Positions 27,642 to 38,031 are shown, counted from the stretch's first letter. The stretch is 64,000 nt of DNA from Solimonas flava DSM 18980 (GCF_000426685.1 NZ_AUFV01000007.1:62001-126000), one strand, 5' to 3'. Notes: generated by a model from the letters alone, not told the origin. Translations and numbers: made by a program.

Positions 27642-28292
27642 ATGAATGCTCCCGAACCGAACCGGCCCGTGTCTTCCCCTGAGCTTGAGCGGCGCCTGCG
27701 CGCGGCGCTGGCCGACACGCATCTGGAGACGCCGCGGCCGATCGCCACGCTCGAGACGCCGCTGCTCGACAAGCTGATTCCGGCGGCGATGCGCGCGACG
27801 CTGCGCCCGGCGGCGGTGCTGGTGCCGATGATCCGCCGCGGTGCCGATCTGCATGTGCTACTGACGGTGCGCGCGCCGAACCTGCGCACGCACGGCGGCC
27901 AGATCGCCTTTCCGGGCGGGGCCAAGGATGCCTCCGACATCACCGCCGTCGACAACGCGCTGCGCGAAGCGCAGGAAGAGGTCGGCCTCGATCCGGCGAG
28001 CGTGGAGATCGTCGGCTATCTCGACGATTTTCCGACGCTGAGCCGCTTCCTGGTCACGCCGGTGGTCGGCATCGTCGATCCCGAGCCGATGCTGTCGCTG
28101 CAGCAGGATGAAGTCGCCGAGGTCTTCGACGTGCCGTTCTCAGTGCTCGCCGATCCGGCGAGCTTCGAGCGCAAGCTGTTCGAGCGCGCCGGTTTCAAGG
28201 TTCCGATCTACGAGGTCAACTGGCAGGGTCGCCGCATCTGGGGCGCGACCGCCGGCATGCTCTGGGATCTCGCCGGGAGGATGCGCCGATGA
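27642..28292 (+). CDS. Nudix hydrolase, probable coenzyme A pyrophosphatase (NudL type)
   Basis: 216 residues. The Nudix box starts G-G-A-K-D-A-S-D and ends R-E-A-Q-E-E-V-G-L (about 88-110); the upstream L-R-T-H-G-G-Q-I-A-F-P-G-G is the NuDiX-CoA signature of YeaB/NudL proteins. It would cleave CoA and its degraded forms to phosphopantetheine. The stop overlaps the mazG-like start (ATGA), pairing two housecleaning pyrophosphatases. Confidence 0.88.
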   Translation: MNAPEPNRPVSSPELERRLRAALADTHLETPRPIATLETPLLDKLIPAAMRATLRPAAVLVPMIRRGADLHVLLTVRAPNLRTHGGQIAFPGGAKDASDITAVDNALREAQEEVGLDPASVEIVGYLDDFPTLSRFLVTPVVGIVDPEPMLSLQQDEVAEVFDVPFSVLADPASFERKLFERAGFKVPIYEVNWQGRRIWGATAGMLWDLAGRMRR

Positions 28293-28669
28293 GCGCCGAC
28301 GCCGGCAAGGACGCGCTCGCCGAGGCGCTGCGCCTGCAGCGCGAGGCCGCCGGACTCGGCTTCGACTGGCGCCAGCTCGACGAGCTCTGGGACAAGCTCG
28401 ACGAGGAAGTGGCCGAACTCAAGGAAGCGGCGACCCAGGGCCGCATTCGCACGCAGGAGGAACTCGGCGACGTGCTGTTCATGGCGGTGAACCTCGCCCG
28501 CCACCTCGGCGTCGACGCCGAGGCTGCGCTGGCCGGCACCAACGCCAAGTTCGCGCGTCGTTTCGAGTACGTCTGCGCCGCGCTTGAACAGCTGCCGCCG
28601 ATCGGCGATCCTCGTCGACTCGACGCGATGGAAGCGCGCTGGCTCGAAGCCAAGCGCCGCGAAAAATAG
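28289..28669 (+). CDS. Single-domain MazG nucleotide pyrophosphohydrolase
   Basis: 126 residues. One MazG helical domain: L-G-F-D-W-R-Q-L-D-E-L-W-D-K-L-D-E-E-V-A-E-L-K-E-A and E-E-L-G-D-V-L-F-M-A-V-N-L-A-R-H-L give the E-x2-E plus E-x2-D metal site. It aligns with only the C-terminal half of the roughly 260-residue E. coli MazG; the first domain is absent. NTP pyrophosphohydrolysis is predicted. Translationally coupled to the Nudix gene. Confidence 0.85.
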   Translation: MSADAGKDALAEALRLQREAAGLGFDWRQLDELWDKLDEEVAELKEAATQGRIRTQEELGDVLFMAVNLARHLGVDAEAALAGTNAKFARRFEYVCAALEQLPPIGDPRRLDAMEARWLEAKRREK

Positions 28670-28723
28670 AAAGCGTCGGTCACGGGCCGTCTTCGGCCCA
28701 CTTGCGAGGGAGGAGGGAGCCTC

Positions 28724-29668
28724 ATGCGCATCGGCCTTGTCGTCGATTCGGCCTGTGATCTGCCGCCGGAGTTCATCGCGCGGCACAAGATCCAGATCCT
28801 GCCGATCACCATCCACCTGGACGGTCAGGATCTGGTTGACCAGCGTGATCCCGAAACCACGCTGCGCTTCTATCGCGAGCGGCTCGGCGCCAGGGGCGAC
28901 GCCGGCTCGTCGCCGTTCTCGGTCGAGCAGATCCGCGACGTGTTCCTGCGCAAGCTGGTGCTCGATTACGACTTCGTGTTCTGCCTGACCATCGCCAGCA
29001 GCCGCAGCCCGATCCACGCCAACGCCACGCAGGCTTCGTTCGCGATTCTGCGCGACTACAAGCCGATCCGTGCCCAGGCCGGCATTCCGGGGCCGTTCGC
29101 GCTGCGCGTGATCGACACGCAGAACCTGTTCGTCGCGCAGGCGATCAGCGCGGTCGAGATCGTGCGCCTGATCGAGGCCGGCACGGCGAACCCCAACAAG
29201 ATCCGCGAGCGCGCCGAGTTCATCGTGCAGAACACCTATGGCTACATGGTGCCGCGCGATCTGCACTATCTGCGCGTGCGGGGCCAGAAAAAGGGCGATC
29301 GCAGTGTCGGCTGGGTCGGCGCGGCGCTCGGCACCATGCTCGACATCAAGCCGATCGTGCGCGGCTATCGCAACGAGACGGGACCGGTCGCCAAGCTGCG
29401 TCACTTCGACGACGCCTGCGCACGGCTGTTCGCCTACGCCGAGGAGCGCGTCCGCGCCGGCCTGCTGACGCCGACGCTGGGCCTGTGCTACGGCGGCGAC
29501 CTTGCCGAGATGCGCGCGCTGCCGGGCTACGAGAATCTGGTGCGGACCTGCAGCGAGCACGGTGTCGAGCGCATCGAGAGCATGATGAGCGTGACCGGCG
29601 GCATCAACGTCGGGGCCGGTGCTCTGGGCCTGGCGTTCGCGGCCGAGCCGCACGAGGCCGAAATCTAG
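28724..29668 (+). CDS. DegV family fatty-acid-binding protein
   Basis: 314 residues. DegV/EDD fold: N-terminal I-G-L-V-V-D-S-A-C-D-L-P, the Y.R-L-G-type helix and the T-I-A-S-S-R-S-P segment that lines the acyl pocket, and the C-terminal S-V-T-G-G-I-N-V-G-A-G-A-L-G. In Gram-positives such proteins (FakB) deliver fatty acids to a kinase. No fakA homologue is in this window, so the partner is unknown. Strong purine-rich SD before ATG 28724. Confidence 0.88.
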   Translation: MRIGLVVDSACDLPPEFIARHKIQILPITIHLDGQDLVDQRDPETTLRFYRERLGARGDAGSSPFSVEQIRDVFLRKLVLDYDFVFCLTIASSRSPIHANATQASFAILRDYKPIRAQAGIPGPFALRVIDTQNLFVAQAISAVEIVRLIEAGTANPNKIRERAEFIVQNTYGYMVPRDLHYLRVRGQKKGDRSVGWVGAALGTMLDIKPIVRGYRNETGPVAKLRHFDDACARLFAYAEERVRAGLLTPTLGLCYGGDLAEMRALPGYENLVRTCSEHGVERIESMMSVTGGINVGAGALGLAFAAEPHEAEI

Positions 29669-29742
29669 ACCGGCGAGCGCGGCAGGCGGCCGCGCAGGGG
29701 ATGGCGCCGGGCCGTGCTGCGGACGGCGCGGCGCGCCGCTAA

Positions 29743-30563
<821 letters not shown>

Positions 30564-30564
<1 letters not shown>

Positions 30565-31058
30565 TGGCGACGATCACGATCCGCCCGGCGAGCGTCGCCG
30601 ACACGGCACTGCTGCTGGCGCTGATCCGCGCGCTCGCCGAGTACGAGAAGCTCGCGCACGAGTGCGTCGCCAGCGAGGACAGCCTGCGCGAGCACCTGTT
30701 CGGCGCGCGGCCGTACGCCGAGGCGATCATCGCCGAGGCCGACGGCCAGCCGGCGGGGTTTGCGCTGTTCTTCCACAATTACTCGACCTTCGTCGGCAAG
30801 CCGGGCATTTACCTCGAAGATCTGTTCGTGCAGCCGGCGCGGCGCGGGCTCGGCGTCGGCAAGCGCCTGCTCGCCGAGGTCGCGCGCATCGGCGTCGAGC
30901 GTGGTTGCGGACGTTACGAATGGACCGTGCTTGACTGGAACGAGCCGGCGATCCGCTTCTACCAGAGCCTCGGCGCCGAAATGAAGCGCGAGTGGATCAT
31001 CAATCGCGTCAGCGGCGCAGCCCTGAACCGGCTGGCGCAACTCGCCGGGCCGCGGTAG
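30564..31058 (+). CDS. GNAT N-acetyltransferase
   Basis: 164 residues from ATG 30564. Acetyl-CoA loop R-R-G-L-G-V-G-K-R-L-L (about 90-100) and the C-terminal W-N-E-P-A-I-R-F-Y-Q-S-L-G-A segment. I-R-P-A-S-V-A-D and L-A-E-Y-E-K-L resemble the diamine/spermidine acetyltransferase-like subgroup (SAT1-like), so a polyamine or diamino acid substrate is possible. Coupled to dapB by a one-base overlap. Confidence 0.85.
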
Positions 31059-31101
31059 AACGGCAAAGCCGCCGTCCGGCGGTCCCGATTCCGGAGTCGC
31101 C

Positions 31102-32427
31102 ATGCCGCGCCAGCGTCGCTTTGCCCTTTACGCCGCTTTCGTCGCGTTCGGTCTGGCTGCCACGGCCGCGGCGGCCGACGACGGCCTGGACGACGGTCTG
31201 GCGGCATTGATCGATCGCGCCGCGCCGGGCGTGATCGCCGACCGTCGCTGGCTGCACCAGCATCCGGAGCTGTCGAACCGCGAGTTCGAGACGGCCAAGT
31301 ACGTCGCCGGCAAGCTGCGCGCGCTGAAGCTCGACGTGCAGACCGGCGTCGCCCACACCGGCGTCGTCGCCGTGCTGCGCGGCGGCCGGCCCGGTCCGGT
31401 GATCGCGCTGCGTGCCGACATGGACGCACTGCCGGTCGTCGAGGACGTCGACGTCCCGTTCAAATCGACCGTGCGCACCACCTACGACGGCCAGGACGTC
31501 GGCGTCATGCACGCCTGCGGCCACGACGGCCACATGGCGATCCTGCTCGGCGTCGCCGAGGTGCTGGCGGCGCGGCGCGGCGAGCTGCCGGGCACCGTCA
31601 AGTTCATCTTCCAGCCGGCCGAGGAAAGCGCGCCGCCCGGCGAGGAGGGCGGTGCCGAGCTGATGGTCAAGCAGGGCGTGCTGTCGCGCGAGCCCCGGCC
31701 CGAAGCGATCTTCGGCCTGCACCTGTTCGCCGGCTACGAGGTCGGCAAGGTCGGCTATCGCGCCGGCGGCATCATGGCCAGCTCCGACGATCTGCGCATC
31801 GTCGTCGACGGCAAGCAGACGCACGGCGCCGCGCCGTGGGCCGGCATCGATCCGATCGTTGCCGCCAGCCAGATCGTGCTCGGCCTGCAGACGATCGCCA
31901 GCCGGCAGATGGATGTGACCGAAGCGCCGGTGATCGTCACGATCGGCAAGATCGAAGGCGGCGTGCGCAACAACATCATTCCGGACCGTGTCGAGATGAA
32001 AGGCACGCTGCGTGCACTCGACGAGGACATGCGCCGGCAGTTGCACGAGCGCGTGCGGCGCACGGCCGAATCGACCGCCGCCGCCTCGGGCGCGCGCGCC
32101 AGCGTTCACATCGCCGAGACCCACGCCTACCCGGTGACCTGGAACGATCCGGCGCTGACGCAGCGCATGCTGCCGAGCCTGCAGCGGCAATTCGGCGCGC
32201 GCCTGTTCGAGGCGCGGCCGATGCTCGGCGCCGAGGATTTCTCGTTCTACCAGCAACAGATTCCGGGCCTGTTCCTGTTCGTCGGCGTGCGGCCGAAGGG
32301 CGCTGATCCGGCGACGTTCGCGTCGAACCACTCGCCGCGCTTCACGATCGACGAGTCGGCGCTGAAGACCGGCGTCGAGGCGCTGACGCGCCTGGCCTGG
32401 GACTACCTGCAGGGCCGCACGGCCTGA
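31102..32427 (+). CDS. Secreted M20D-family metallo-amidohydrolase/peptidase
   Basis: 441 residues. Sec signal peptide ending T-A-A-A-A (about residue 24), so periplasmic. Metal-binding H137-A-C139-G-H141-D-G-H and P-A-E174-E175 motifs, the dimerisation domain (about 200-310), and C-terminal M-L-G-A-E-D-F-S-F-Y. Family members hydrolyse hippurate, N-acyl or IAA-amino-acid conjugates; the exact substrate is unknown. SD GGAG before ATG. Convergent with the GGDEF-EAL gene. Confidence 0.88.
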   Translation: MPRQRRFALYAAFVAFGLAATAAAADDGLDDGLAALIDRAAPGVIADRRWLHQHPELSNREFETAKYVAGKLRALKLDVQTGVAHTGVVAVLRGGRPGPVIALRADMDALPVVEDVDVPFKSTVRTTYDGQDVGVMHACGHDGHMAILLGVAEVLAARRGELPGTVKFIFQPAEESAPPGEEGGAELMVKQGVLSREPRPEAIFGLHLFAGYEVGKVGYRAGGIMASSDDLRIVVDGKQTHGAAPWAGIDPIVAASQIVLGLQTIASRQMDVTEAPVIVTIGKIEGGVRNNIIPDRVEMKGTLRALDEDMRRQLHERVRRTAESTAAASGARASVHIAETHAYPVTWNDPALTQRMLPSLQRQFGARLFEARPMLGAEDFSFYQQQIPGLFLFVGVRPKGADPATFASNHSPRFTIDESALKTGVEALTRLAWDYLQGRTA

Positions 32428-32443
32428 GCCGGCGCAGTGCGAG

Positions 32444-34591
32444 TCAGCCGGCTTGCTCCAGACGGGCGACCAGGGCCGCGAAATCCGCGGCGGGCACCGC
32501 TTCGCCATACAGGAAGCCTTGGGCGTGATGGCAGCCGCGCTCCTGCAGCATGCGCTGTTGCCGCATCGTTTCCACGCCCTTGGCGGTGACGTGGACCCCG
32601 GTGCTGTAGCCGAGCGCGATGATGGCATCGACCATCCGGTGTGCGTCGCGATCGTCGGCCATCGCGCGCACGAAGCTGCGATCGATCTTGACGTGATCGA
32701 CGCCGAGTCGGGTCAGCATCGACAGACTCGTCGGCCCGGTGCCGAAGTCGTCGATGCCGAGTGTGACGCCGCAGGCGCGCAGCTTTTGCAGCACGGCGGC
32801 GCTGGCCTCCGGATTCTGTAGCAGGCTGGATTCGCTGACTTCGAGCGTCAGGGCCGCTGCCGGCAGGTCGCTGCCGTGCAGTGCCTGCCGGACGAGCGCT
32901 GGCAGCGCGTGGTGGTGGAGCTGGCGCGCCGACAGATTGAGCGTCAGCCGCAGCGGGCGCTGCATGGCCTTGCGCAGCGTCGCCGCTTCGCGGCAGGCCG
33001 TATCGATCACCCACTGAAGCAGCGGCAGCGAGAGCTGGCAGTCCTCGATGCAGTCGATGAAGGATTCGGGCATCAGCAGACCGCGCTGCGGATGCTGCCA
33101 GCGCAGCAGCGCTTCCATGCCCTCGGCGTGGAGGGCGCCGAGCGAGATCTCCGGCAGGTAGTGCAGCCGCAGCTGATGTCCGTCGATCGCGCGCTGCAGT
33201 TCATCGCGCAGGGATTCGTGCCGTTGCGACGGCTGCAGCATCGCCGGCCTGAACCATTGCGCGCCGGCGCGTCCCAGGTGCTTGGCGCGGAACATCGCGG
33301 CGTCGGCATGCCGCAGCAGCAGTGCGGCACTTTCGCCGTCCTCCGGAAACAGGGCGGCGCCGATGCTCGGCGTGACCTGGACCTGGCTGCCGTCGATCAT
33401 CAGGGGCGTCGACACCGTGCGCACCAGTTCGGCGAGCATCGGGTCGAGTGCGTCGCGACCTTCGACTTCATTGAGAACCAGCACGAACTCGTCGCCGCCG
33501 AGGCGGCCGACGGTATCGGTGTCGCGCACCCCGCCGGCCAGACGCCGCGCGATGGCGACCAGAAGGTGGTCGCCGGCGGCGTGACCGAGCGTATCGTTGA
33601 TGTGCTTGAAGCGGTCGAGGTCGAGCATCAGCACGGCCAGTTGGCGCCGATGCCGTTTCGCCTGGCGGATCGCGCCGTCGAGGCGCTCCATCAGCAGGGT
33701 GCGATTGGCGAGGCCGGTCAGCGGATCGCGGCTGGCCATCTGCCGAATGAAGGCTTCGCTGCGCTGGCGTTCGCTGCCGTCGTCCGCCATGTGCAGGTAG
33801 CCGATGAGGTCGCCGTCACGGCCGTGGATGGCGGCGACGCCGATGTTGACCTGCAAGGTGCTGCCGTTCTTGCGGACGTAGGTCCAAGCACCGTGTTCCG
33901 GGTGGGCGGTGACGATGTCGAAACCGGTCGGCGGCGCGTCGGTATGCGCGGCCAGTTCGGCACTGCGGCGTGCGAGGTCGTCGGGCGCGAGCAGCATCAG
34001 GTACGAATGACCGAGCAGCTCCTGGTTGTCATAGCCGAGCAGGCGCTGCGCCGCCAGATTGCAGCCGGTGATCAGTCCGTGTTTGTTGGTGGCGATCGCC
34101 GAGAACGGCAGGGTATCGAGCATGGCCTGGCGCAGTGCGCAGGCCTTGCGCAGCTTCAACGCCGATGCATGGCTCTGGCTGCGGGCGAGGTCGCAGGCGG
34201 AGATGACGGCGTAGCGTTTCGTCCCGAGCTGCAGGCGGCTGAACTGGATCTCGGTCGGTATTTCATGGCCATCCCGGTGCAAGCCGACTGATTCGACGAC
34301 GCGATCGTTCGGATCAGCGCCGCGCTCATTCATGAAGCGCTCGAGCCGTTGCAGGGCTTCGGCCTGGGACCGCGGCGGAATCAGCTGCGTGATCGACTGG
34401 CCGCACAGTTCCGCAGCAGGGTAGCCGAACAGTTCGCTCAGGCGCCGATTGATCATCGTGATCTGCCCATGTCGGTCGACGATCAGTTTCGCTTCCGGCA
34501 GGGCATCGAACAGCCGCTGCAGGTCCGCTTGGCCGAGGCCGGCGGTGTCTGTCGAACGGGCACGATTTTTGTCGTGCGTCTCGGCTGTCAT
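32444..34591 (-). CDS. PAS-PAS-GGDEF-EAL cyclic-di-GMP signalling protein with altered EAL site
   Basis: 715 residues from ATG 34591, chosen for the AGGGGGG SD; ATG 34672 adds 27 residues. Two PAS domains (about 25-145 and 150-280) precede a GGDEF domain with intact G365-G-D-E-F and an RxxD inhibitory site five residues before it. The EAL domain has E493-A-L-L-R, N-L-S-A-R-Q, L-E-V-S-E, D-D-F-G-T-G and K-I-D motifs, but the A-E-G-V-E-T signature reads A-K671-G-V-E-T. Y-S-S after D-D-F-G-T-G is also changed to P-T-S. No membrane segments. Predicted cytosolic diguanylate cyclase with doubtful phosphodiesterase activity. Confidence 0.9.
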   Translation of the reverse strand: MTAETHDKNRARSTDTAGLGQADLQRLFDALPEAKLIVDRHGQITMINRRLSELFGYPAAELCGQSITQLIPPRSQAEALQRLERFMNERGADPNDRVVESVGLHRDGHEIPTEIQFSRLQLGTKRYAVISACDLARSQSHASALKLRKACALRQAMLDTLPFSAIATNKHGLITGCNLAAQRLLGYDNQELLGHSYLMLLAPDDLARRSAELAAHTDAPPTGFDIVTAHPEHGAWTYVRKNGSTLQVNIGVAAIHGRDGDLIGYLHMADDGSERQRSEAFIRQMASRDPLTGLANRTLLMERLDGAIRQAKRHRRQLAVLMLDLDRFKHINDTLGHAAGDHLLVAIARRLAGGVRDTDTVGRLGGDEFVLVLNEVEGRDALDPMLAELVRTVSTPLMIDGSQVQVTPSIGAALFPEDGESAALLLRHADAAMFRAKHLGRAGAQWFRPAMLQPSQRHESLRDELQRAIDGHQLRLHYLPEISLGALHAEGMEALLRWQHPQRGLLMPESFIDCIEDCQLSLPLLQWVIDTACREAATLRKAMQRPLRLTLNLSARQLHHHALPALVRQALHGSDLPAAALTLEVSESSLLQNPEASAAVLQKLRACGVTLGIDDFGTGPTSLSMLTRLGVDHVKIDRSFVRAMADDRDAHRMVDAIIALGYSTGVHVTAKGVETMRQQRMLQERGCHHAQGFLYGEAVPAADFAALVARLEQAG

Positions 34592-34819
34592 TGCCCCCCC
34601 TGGTGCTGCCCTGAGCCCTGAGCCAGAGAACGTCGGATGCCGCCCCGGCTGCAAGCCGGTGGCCGTTTTCATCGCGAACCGCCGGTGATCGCGCAGGCCC
34701 CGCGCCGCGCGACCGACTGTTTTTCAGCATAGGCCTGCAGGAGCCCCGGTGCGAACCCGCTGCATGGGTAAGAACTACTGAGCGGAGCTCATGAGCCGCC
34801 CAGCGGTGGGCTGGGCGAA

Positions 34820-37800
34820 TCAACCGGGCGCGCGTTTGCCGATGGTTTCGGTCGCGGTCCAGATCAGGAACTTAGGATGTCCCTGGTGATCGGAGGCGCT
34901 GCTTTCGGACCATTGCAGCTGCAGCACGGCTCCATCACGGTGACGCCAGCCGCCGCCGCGCCGGTAAACCGTGCCGGGCCGCCGTGCAGCGAGCGCCGCG
35001 TGCAGGCTCGTCTGTTCGGACGCCGGAATCAATGGAAGATCCCAGACGCTGTGACCGTAGACTTCCTCAAAGCTGTAGCCGGAGGTTTGTTCGCAGCGCC
35101 GGTTGAAGCGCAGGATGCGCCCGTCGGGTGTCGTGATCATGATCAGCGCGTCGACGGCGTCGACGGCCGCCTGGGTCTGCTCGAATTCTTCCTGAAGCCG
35201 TTCGGTGCGCTCGGAGACCCGAAGTTCCAGCTCGCCGTTGAGCTGTTGCAAGCGCGCTTCGGCCTTCTTCTGTGCGCTGATGTCGGTGAAGGTCAGCACC
35301 GCGCCCTCGATGCGGTTGTCCGTCGTGCGGTACGGGGTGATCCGGCGCAGGTACCAGTGCTCGCTTTCGACCTGGACTTCCTTCTCGCGTGCGGCCAGCG
35401 ATTCGATCGCCGCGGCCACGTCGGCGCTCAGGTCCTCATCCTCGAAGCGCCAGACGATATCGGTCAACGGCCGGCCGATATCGCCGGCGATGACGCGGAA
35501 CAAGCGCGTCGACGCGCGCGTGAAGCGTTTGAGCGTGAGGTCGGCGCCGAGGAACAGGGTGGCGGTGTCGGTGCTCGCGAGCAGGTTGCCAAGATCATTG
35601 TTGGCATCTTCGAGCGAGGCCAGCTTTTCCTGCAGCTGGCTGTTGACGGTCGACAGCTCTTCGTTCAGTGACTGCAGCTCCTCGCGCGAGGTTTCGAGCT
35701 CCTCGTTGGCGGCCTGCAGTTCCTCGTTCATCGACAGGATTTCCTCGTTGGAGCCGCGCAGCTCCTCGTTGGCGTTCTCCAGCTCTTCGACGGTGATCTG
35801 CAGCTCTTCGCGCGCGCTCATGAGCTCGGTCTTGAGCTGCGCGACCAGGCCTTCATCGGCCGGGTCGGTGGCAGCCGTGCGGTGGCGCCGCGTCGCGCCC
35901 TCCGGCGGGTTGCGGAAAGTGACCAGAACCAGGTTTTCCGGCGATGGTGTCCCGACCAGCGGACGAGCGGACACCGTGACTTTCGGCAGCCCGGAGGCGC
36001 GCGTGCCGCGGCCGCTGCCCAACTCGATGCGCCGATGCTCTCGGATCGCCTTGTTGACGGCCGTGCGCACGTGGGCGCGCAAGCCGTCGCTGCACAAGGC
36101 CAGCAGATCGCGCGTCGGCTGTCCGCTCGGTTGCCGAAGGTAAGTGCCGGTGTTTCCGTGGAAATACAGCACCTCGAAATTCGGCCGCACCAGCACCGCT
36201 GCCGGCGCGTAGTCTTCGATCAGCGCGGCACGGGTCATCTCCGCGGCCGAGATCGCCGGCAACTGCGCCGCCGCCGGCAATGTGATGCGGGAGATCGGTG
36301 CCGGCGCGACCGGGAGTTCCAGGCGCAGTCGCTGGCGGTCGTACGGGCGTCGGCGGTATATGCGCCAGCGCTTGGCTACCGCTTCGAACAGATCGGCGCG
36401 GGCGCCGACCGTTTCGGACGGCCCGAGCAGCAGGTAGCCGCCGTCGTTCAAGGCGAAATGAAAGATGCCGACCAGTTGCTGCTGTACGTCGGGCTCCAGA
36501 TAGATCAGGAAGTTGCGGCAGCTGAGCAGGTCGATGCGCGAGAACGGCGCGTCGCTGAGCAGGTTCTGCTGGGCGAACAGCACGGACTCGCGCAGATCTC
36601 TGCTGACCTGGTAGCGATGTTCGTCGATCTTGACGAAGTGTTGGGCCAGCCGCTTGGGGCTGATGTCGGTCAACTCGGTGTCGAGGTAGATGCCACGACG
36701 GCCGACATCGAGTGCGTCGGTTTCGAGGTCGGTGGCGAACACTTGCAGCGGATTCGAGCGCCCGGCGGCGGTGAGCTGTTCCTGCATGACGATGGCCAGC
36801 GAATAGGCCTCCTCTCCAGTGGCGCAAGCCGGCACCCAGATCCGCAGCGGCGCGTCTGCGGGTTTGTTGCGTAACAGCTCCGGGATGACCTGCGTCTCCA
36901 GCTGGCCGAACATTTCCGGGTCGCGGAAGAACTGCGTGACGGAAATCAGCAGGTCCTTGGCCAGCAGCCGCGCCTCTTCCGGCTTTTGCTGCAGCAGTGT
37001 CAGGTAGTCGGCGCCGTTGCGCAGGTGATGAAGCCCCATGCGCCGCAGCAGCCGGCGCCGCAGCATGCCCTTGCGATAGCCGCGAAAATCCAGCCGTGTC
37101 TGAGAGCGCAGCAGCGCAAGCACCTGCAGCAGCAGGTTGATGCCGACCGCAGCCTCCTTGGTGCCGTGCGCCCGGTCGGCGAACCGGTGCGCGGTATAGT
37201 CGAGCAGGGCCTTCGGCATCGCTTCCGGAGGCAGCACGTAGTCGGCGAGGCCGGTGGCGATCGCATTTTCCGGCATGTCCTTGTGCTCGGCGCTGTCCGG
37301 GGACTGCACGAGGATGACGCCGCCCTGGGCCTTGACCGCCTTGATGCCGCTGACGCCGGCGTTGCTGGTGCCCGAAAGGACGATGGCGATCGTCTGGTCC
37401 TGCAGGTCGGCGGCCAGCGAGCGAAAACCTTCGTCGATGACATTGTGCGGCCCGCTGCGCTCGATCGGTCCGTCGAGCCGCAGGATGCCGGCGCTGCTGG
37501 AGACATAGCGATTCGGCGGAATCACGTAGACATGGTTGGCGACGAAGGGCTCGCCGTCGCGCACCTCGGTAACCGGCATGCGCGTGTGCTTCTTGAGCAC
37601 TTCCGACATCAGGCTTTCACGGTTCGGATCGAGATGCGGAATCAGCAGGAACGACATGCCGCTGTCGGGGGGCATCGCCTCGAAGAAGCGGATGTAGGCG
37701 CTCAGGCCGCCGGCGGACGCGGCGATGACGACCAACGGCAACGCAGTGGAGGCATCGGCATCGGATGCGGATGTGTGGGGGCTGGCCTCGGCCGGCGTGG

Positions 37801-37876
37801 CGCTGGCAGTCTCCGCTGGTTTCCCCAGGGCTTTCTTGCTGCGCGTTGAGGCTGGCGGTTTTTTGTTTCCGCGCAT
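34820..37876 (-). CDS. CheB-CheR-PAS fusion sensory protein with degenerate CheB triad
   Basis: 1018 residues. A disordered Ala/Ser/Thr-rich head (1-45) precedes a CheB-like methylesterase domain with Ser54 (A-S-A-G-G) and His81, but the catalytic Asp position reads Ala173 (S-G-T-S-N-A-G). Then comes a CheR methyltransferase domain (about 245-500) with C-A-T-G-E-E-A-Y-S, and PAS-like segments. A long coiled coil of repeated E-E-L-x3-N-E-E-L units (about 660-745) leads to two C-terminal PAS domains. No histidine-kinase or GGDEF domain is attached. Same strand as, and about 230 bp upstream of, the GGDEF-EAL gene. GAGGT SD. Confidence 0.92.
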   Translation of the reverse strand: MRGNKKPPASTRSKKALGKPAETASATPAEASPHTSASDADASTALPLVVIAASAGGLSAYIRFFEAMPPDSGMSFLLIPHLDPNRESLMSEVLKKHTRMPVTEVRDGEPFVANHVYVIPPNRYVSSSAGILRLDGPIERSGPHNVIDEGFRSLAADLQDQTIAIVLSGTSNAGVSGIKAVKAQGGVILVQSPDSAEHKDMPENAIATGLADYVLPPEAMPKALLDYTAHRFADRAHGTKEAAVGINLLLQVLALLRSQTRLDFRGYRKGMLRRRLLRRMGLHHLRNGADYLTLLQQKPEEARLLAKDLLISVTQFFRDPEMFGQLETQVIPELLRNKPADAPLRIWVPACATGEEAYSLAIVMQEQLTAAGRSNPLQVFATDLETDALDVGRRGIYLDTELTDISPKRLAQHFVKIDEHRYQVSRDLRESVLFAQQNLLSDAPFSRIDLLSCRNFLIYLEPDVQQQLVGIFHFALNDGGYLLLGPSETVGARADLFEAVAKRWRIYRRRPYDRQRLRLELPVAPAPISRITLPAAAQLPAISAAEMTRAALIEDYAPAAVLVRPNFEVLYFHGNTGTYLRQPSGQPTRDLLALCSDGLRAHVRTAVNKAIREHRRIELGSGRGTRASGLPKVTVSARPLVGTPSPENLVLVTFRNPPEGATRRHRTAATDPADEGLVAQLKTELMSAREELQITVEELENANEELRGSNEEILSMNEELQAANEELETSREELQSLNEELSTVNSQLQEKLASLEDANNDLGNLLASTDTATLFLGADLTLKRFTRASTRLFRVIAGDIGRPLTDIVWRFEDEDLSADVAAAIESLAAREKEVQVESEHWYLRRITPYRTTDNRIEGAVLTFTDISAQKKAEARLQQLNGELELRVSERTERLQEEFEQTQAAVDAVDALIMITTPDGRILRFNRRCEQTSGYSFEEVYGHSVWDLPLIPASEQTSLHAALAARRPGTVYRRGGGWRHRDGAVLQLQWSESSASDHQGHPKFLIWTATETIGKRAPG

Positions 37877-38031
37877 GAGTTTTTACCTCAAGTGAAGGTC
37901 GGCAGCGTACGCTCCGGCCCGATGCTTGGACAAGCGTGGGTCCGGGGTTTGTGAACGCCGTTGGCGGCGCTGCGCGGCTGGCCGCGAGGCTCGATCGGGA
38001 CGACAATGGCGCCGGTCGGGATGCAACGAGC

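Noticed and set aside
34797-34817. 8-bp hairpin (CGCCCAGC/GCTGGGCG) just after the CheB-CheR stop
   Set aside because: No T-tract follows on the minus strand. It cannot be called a terminator, so co-transcription with the GGDEF-EAL gene remains open.
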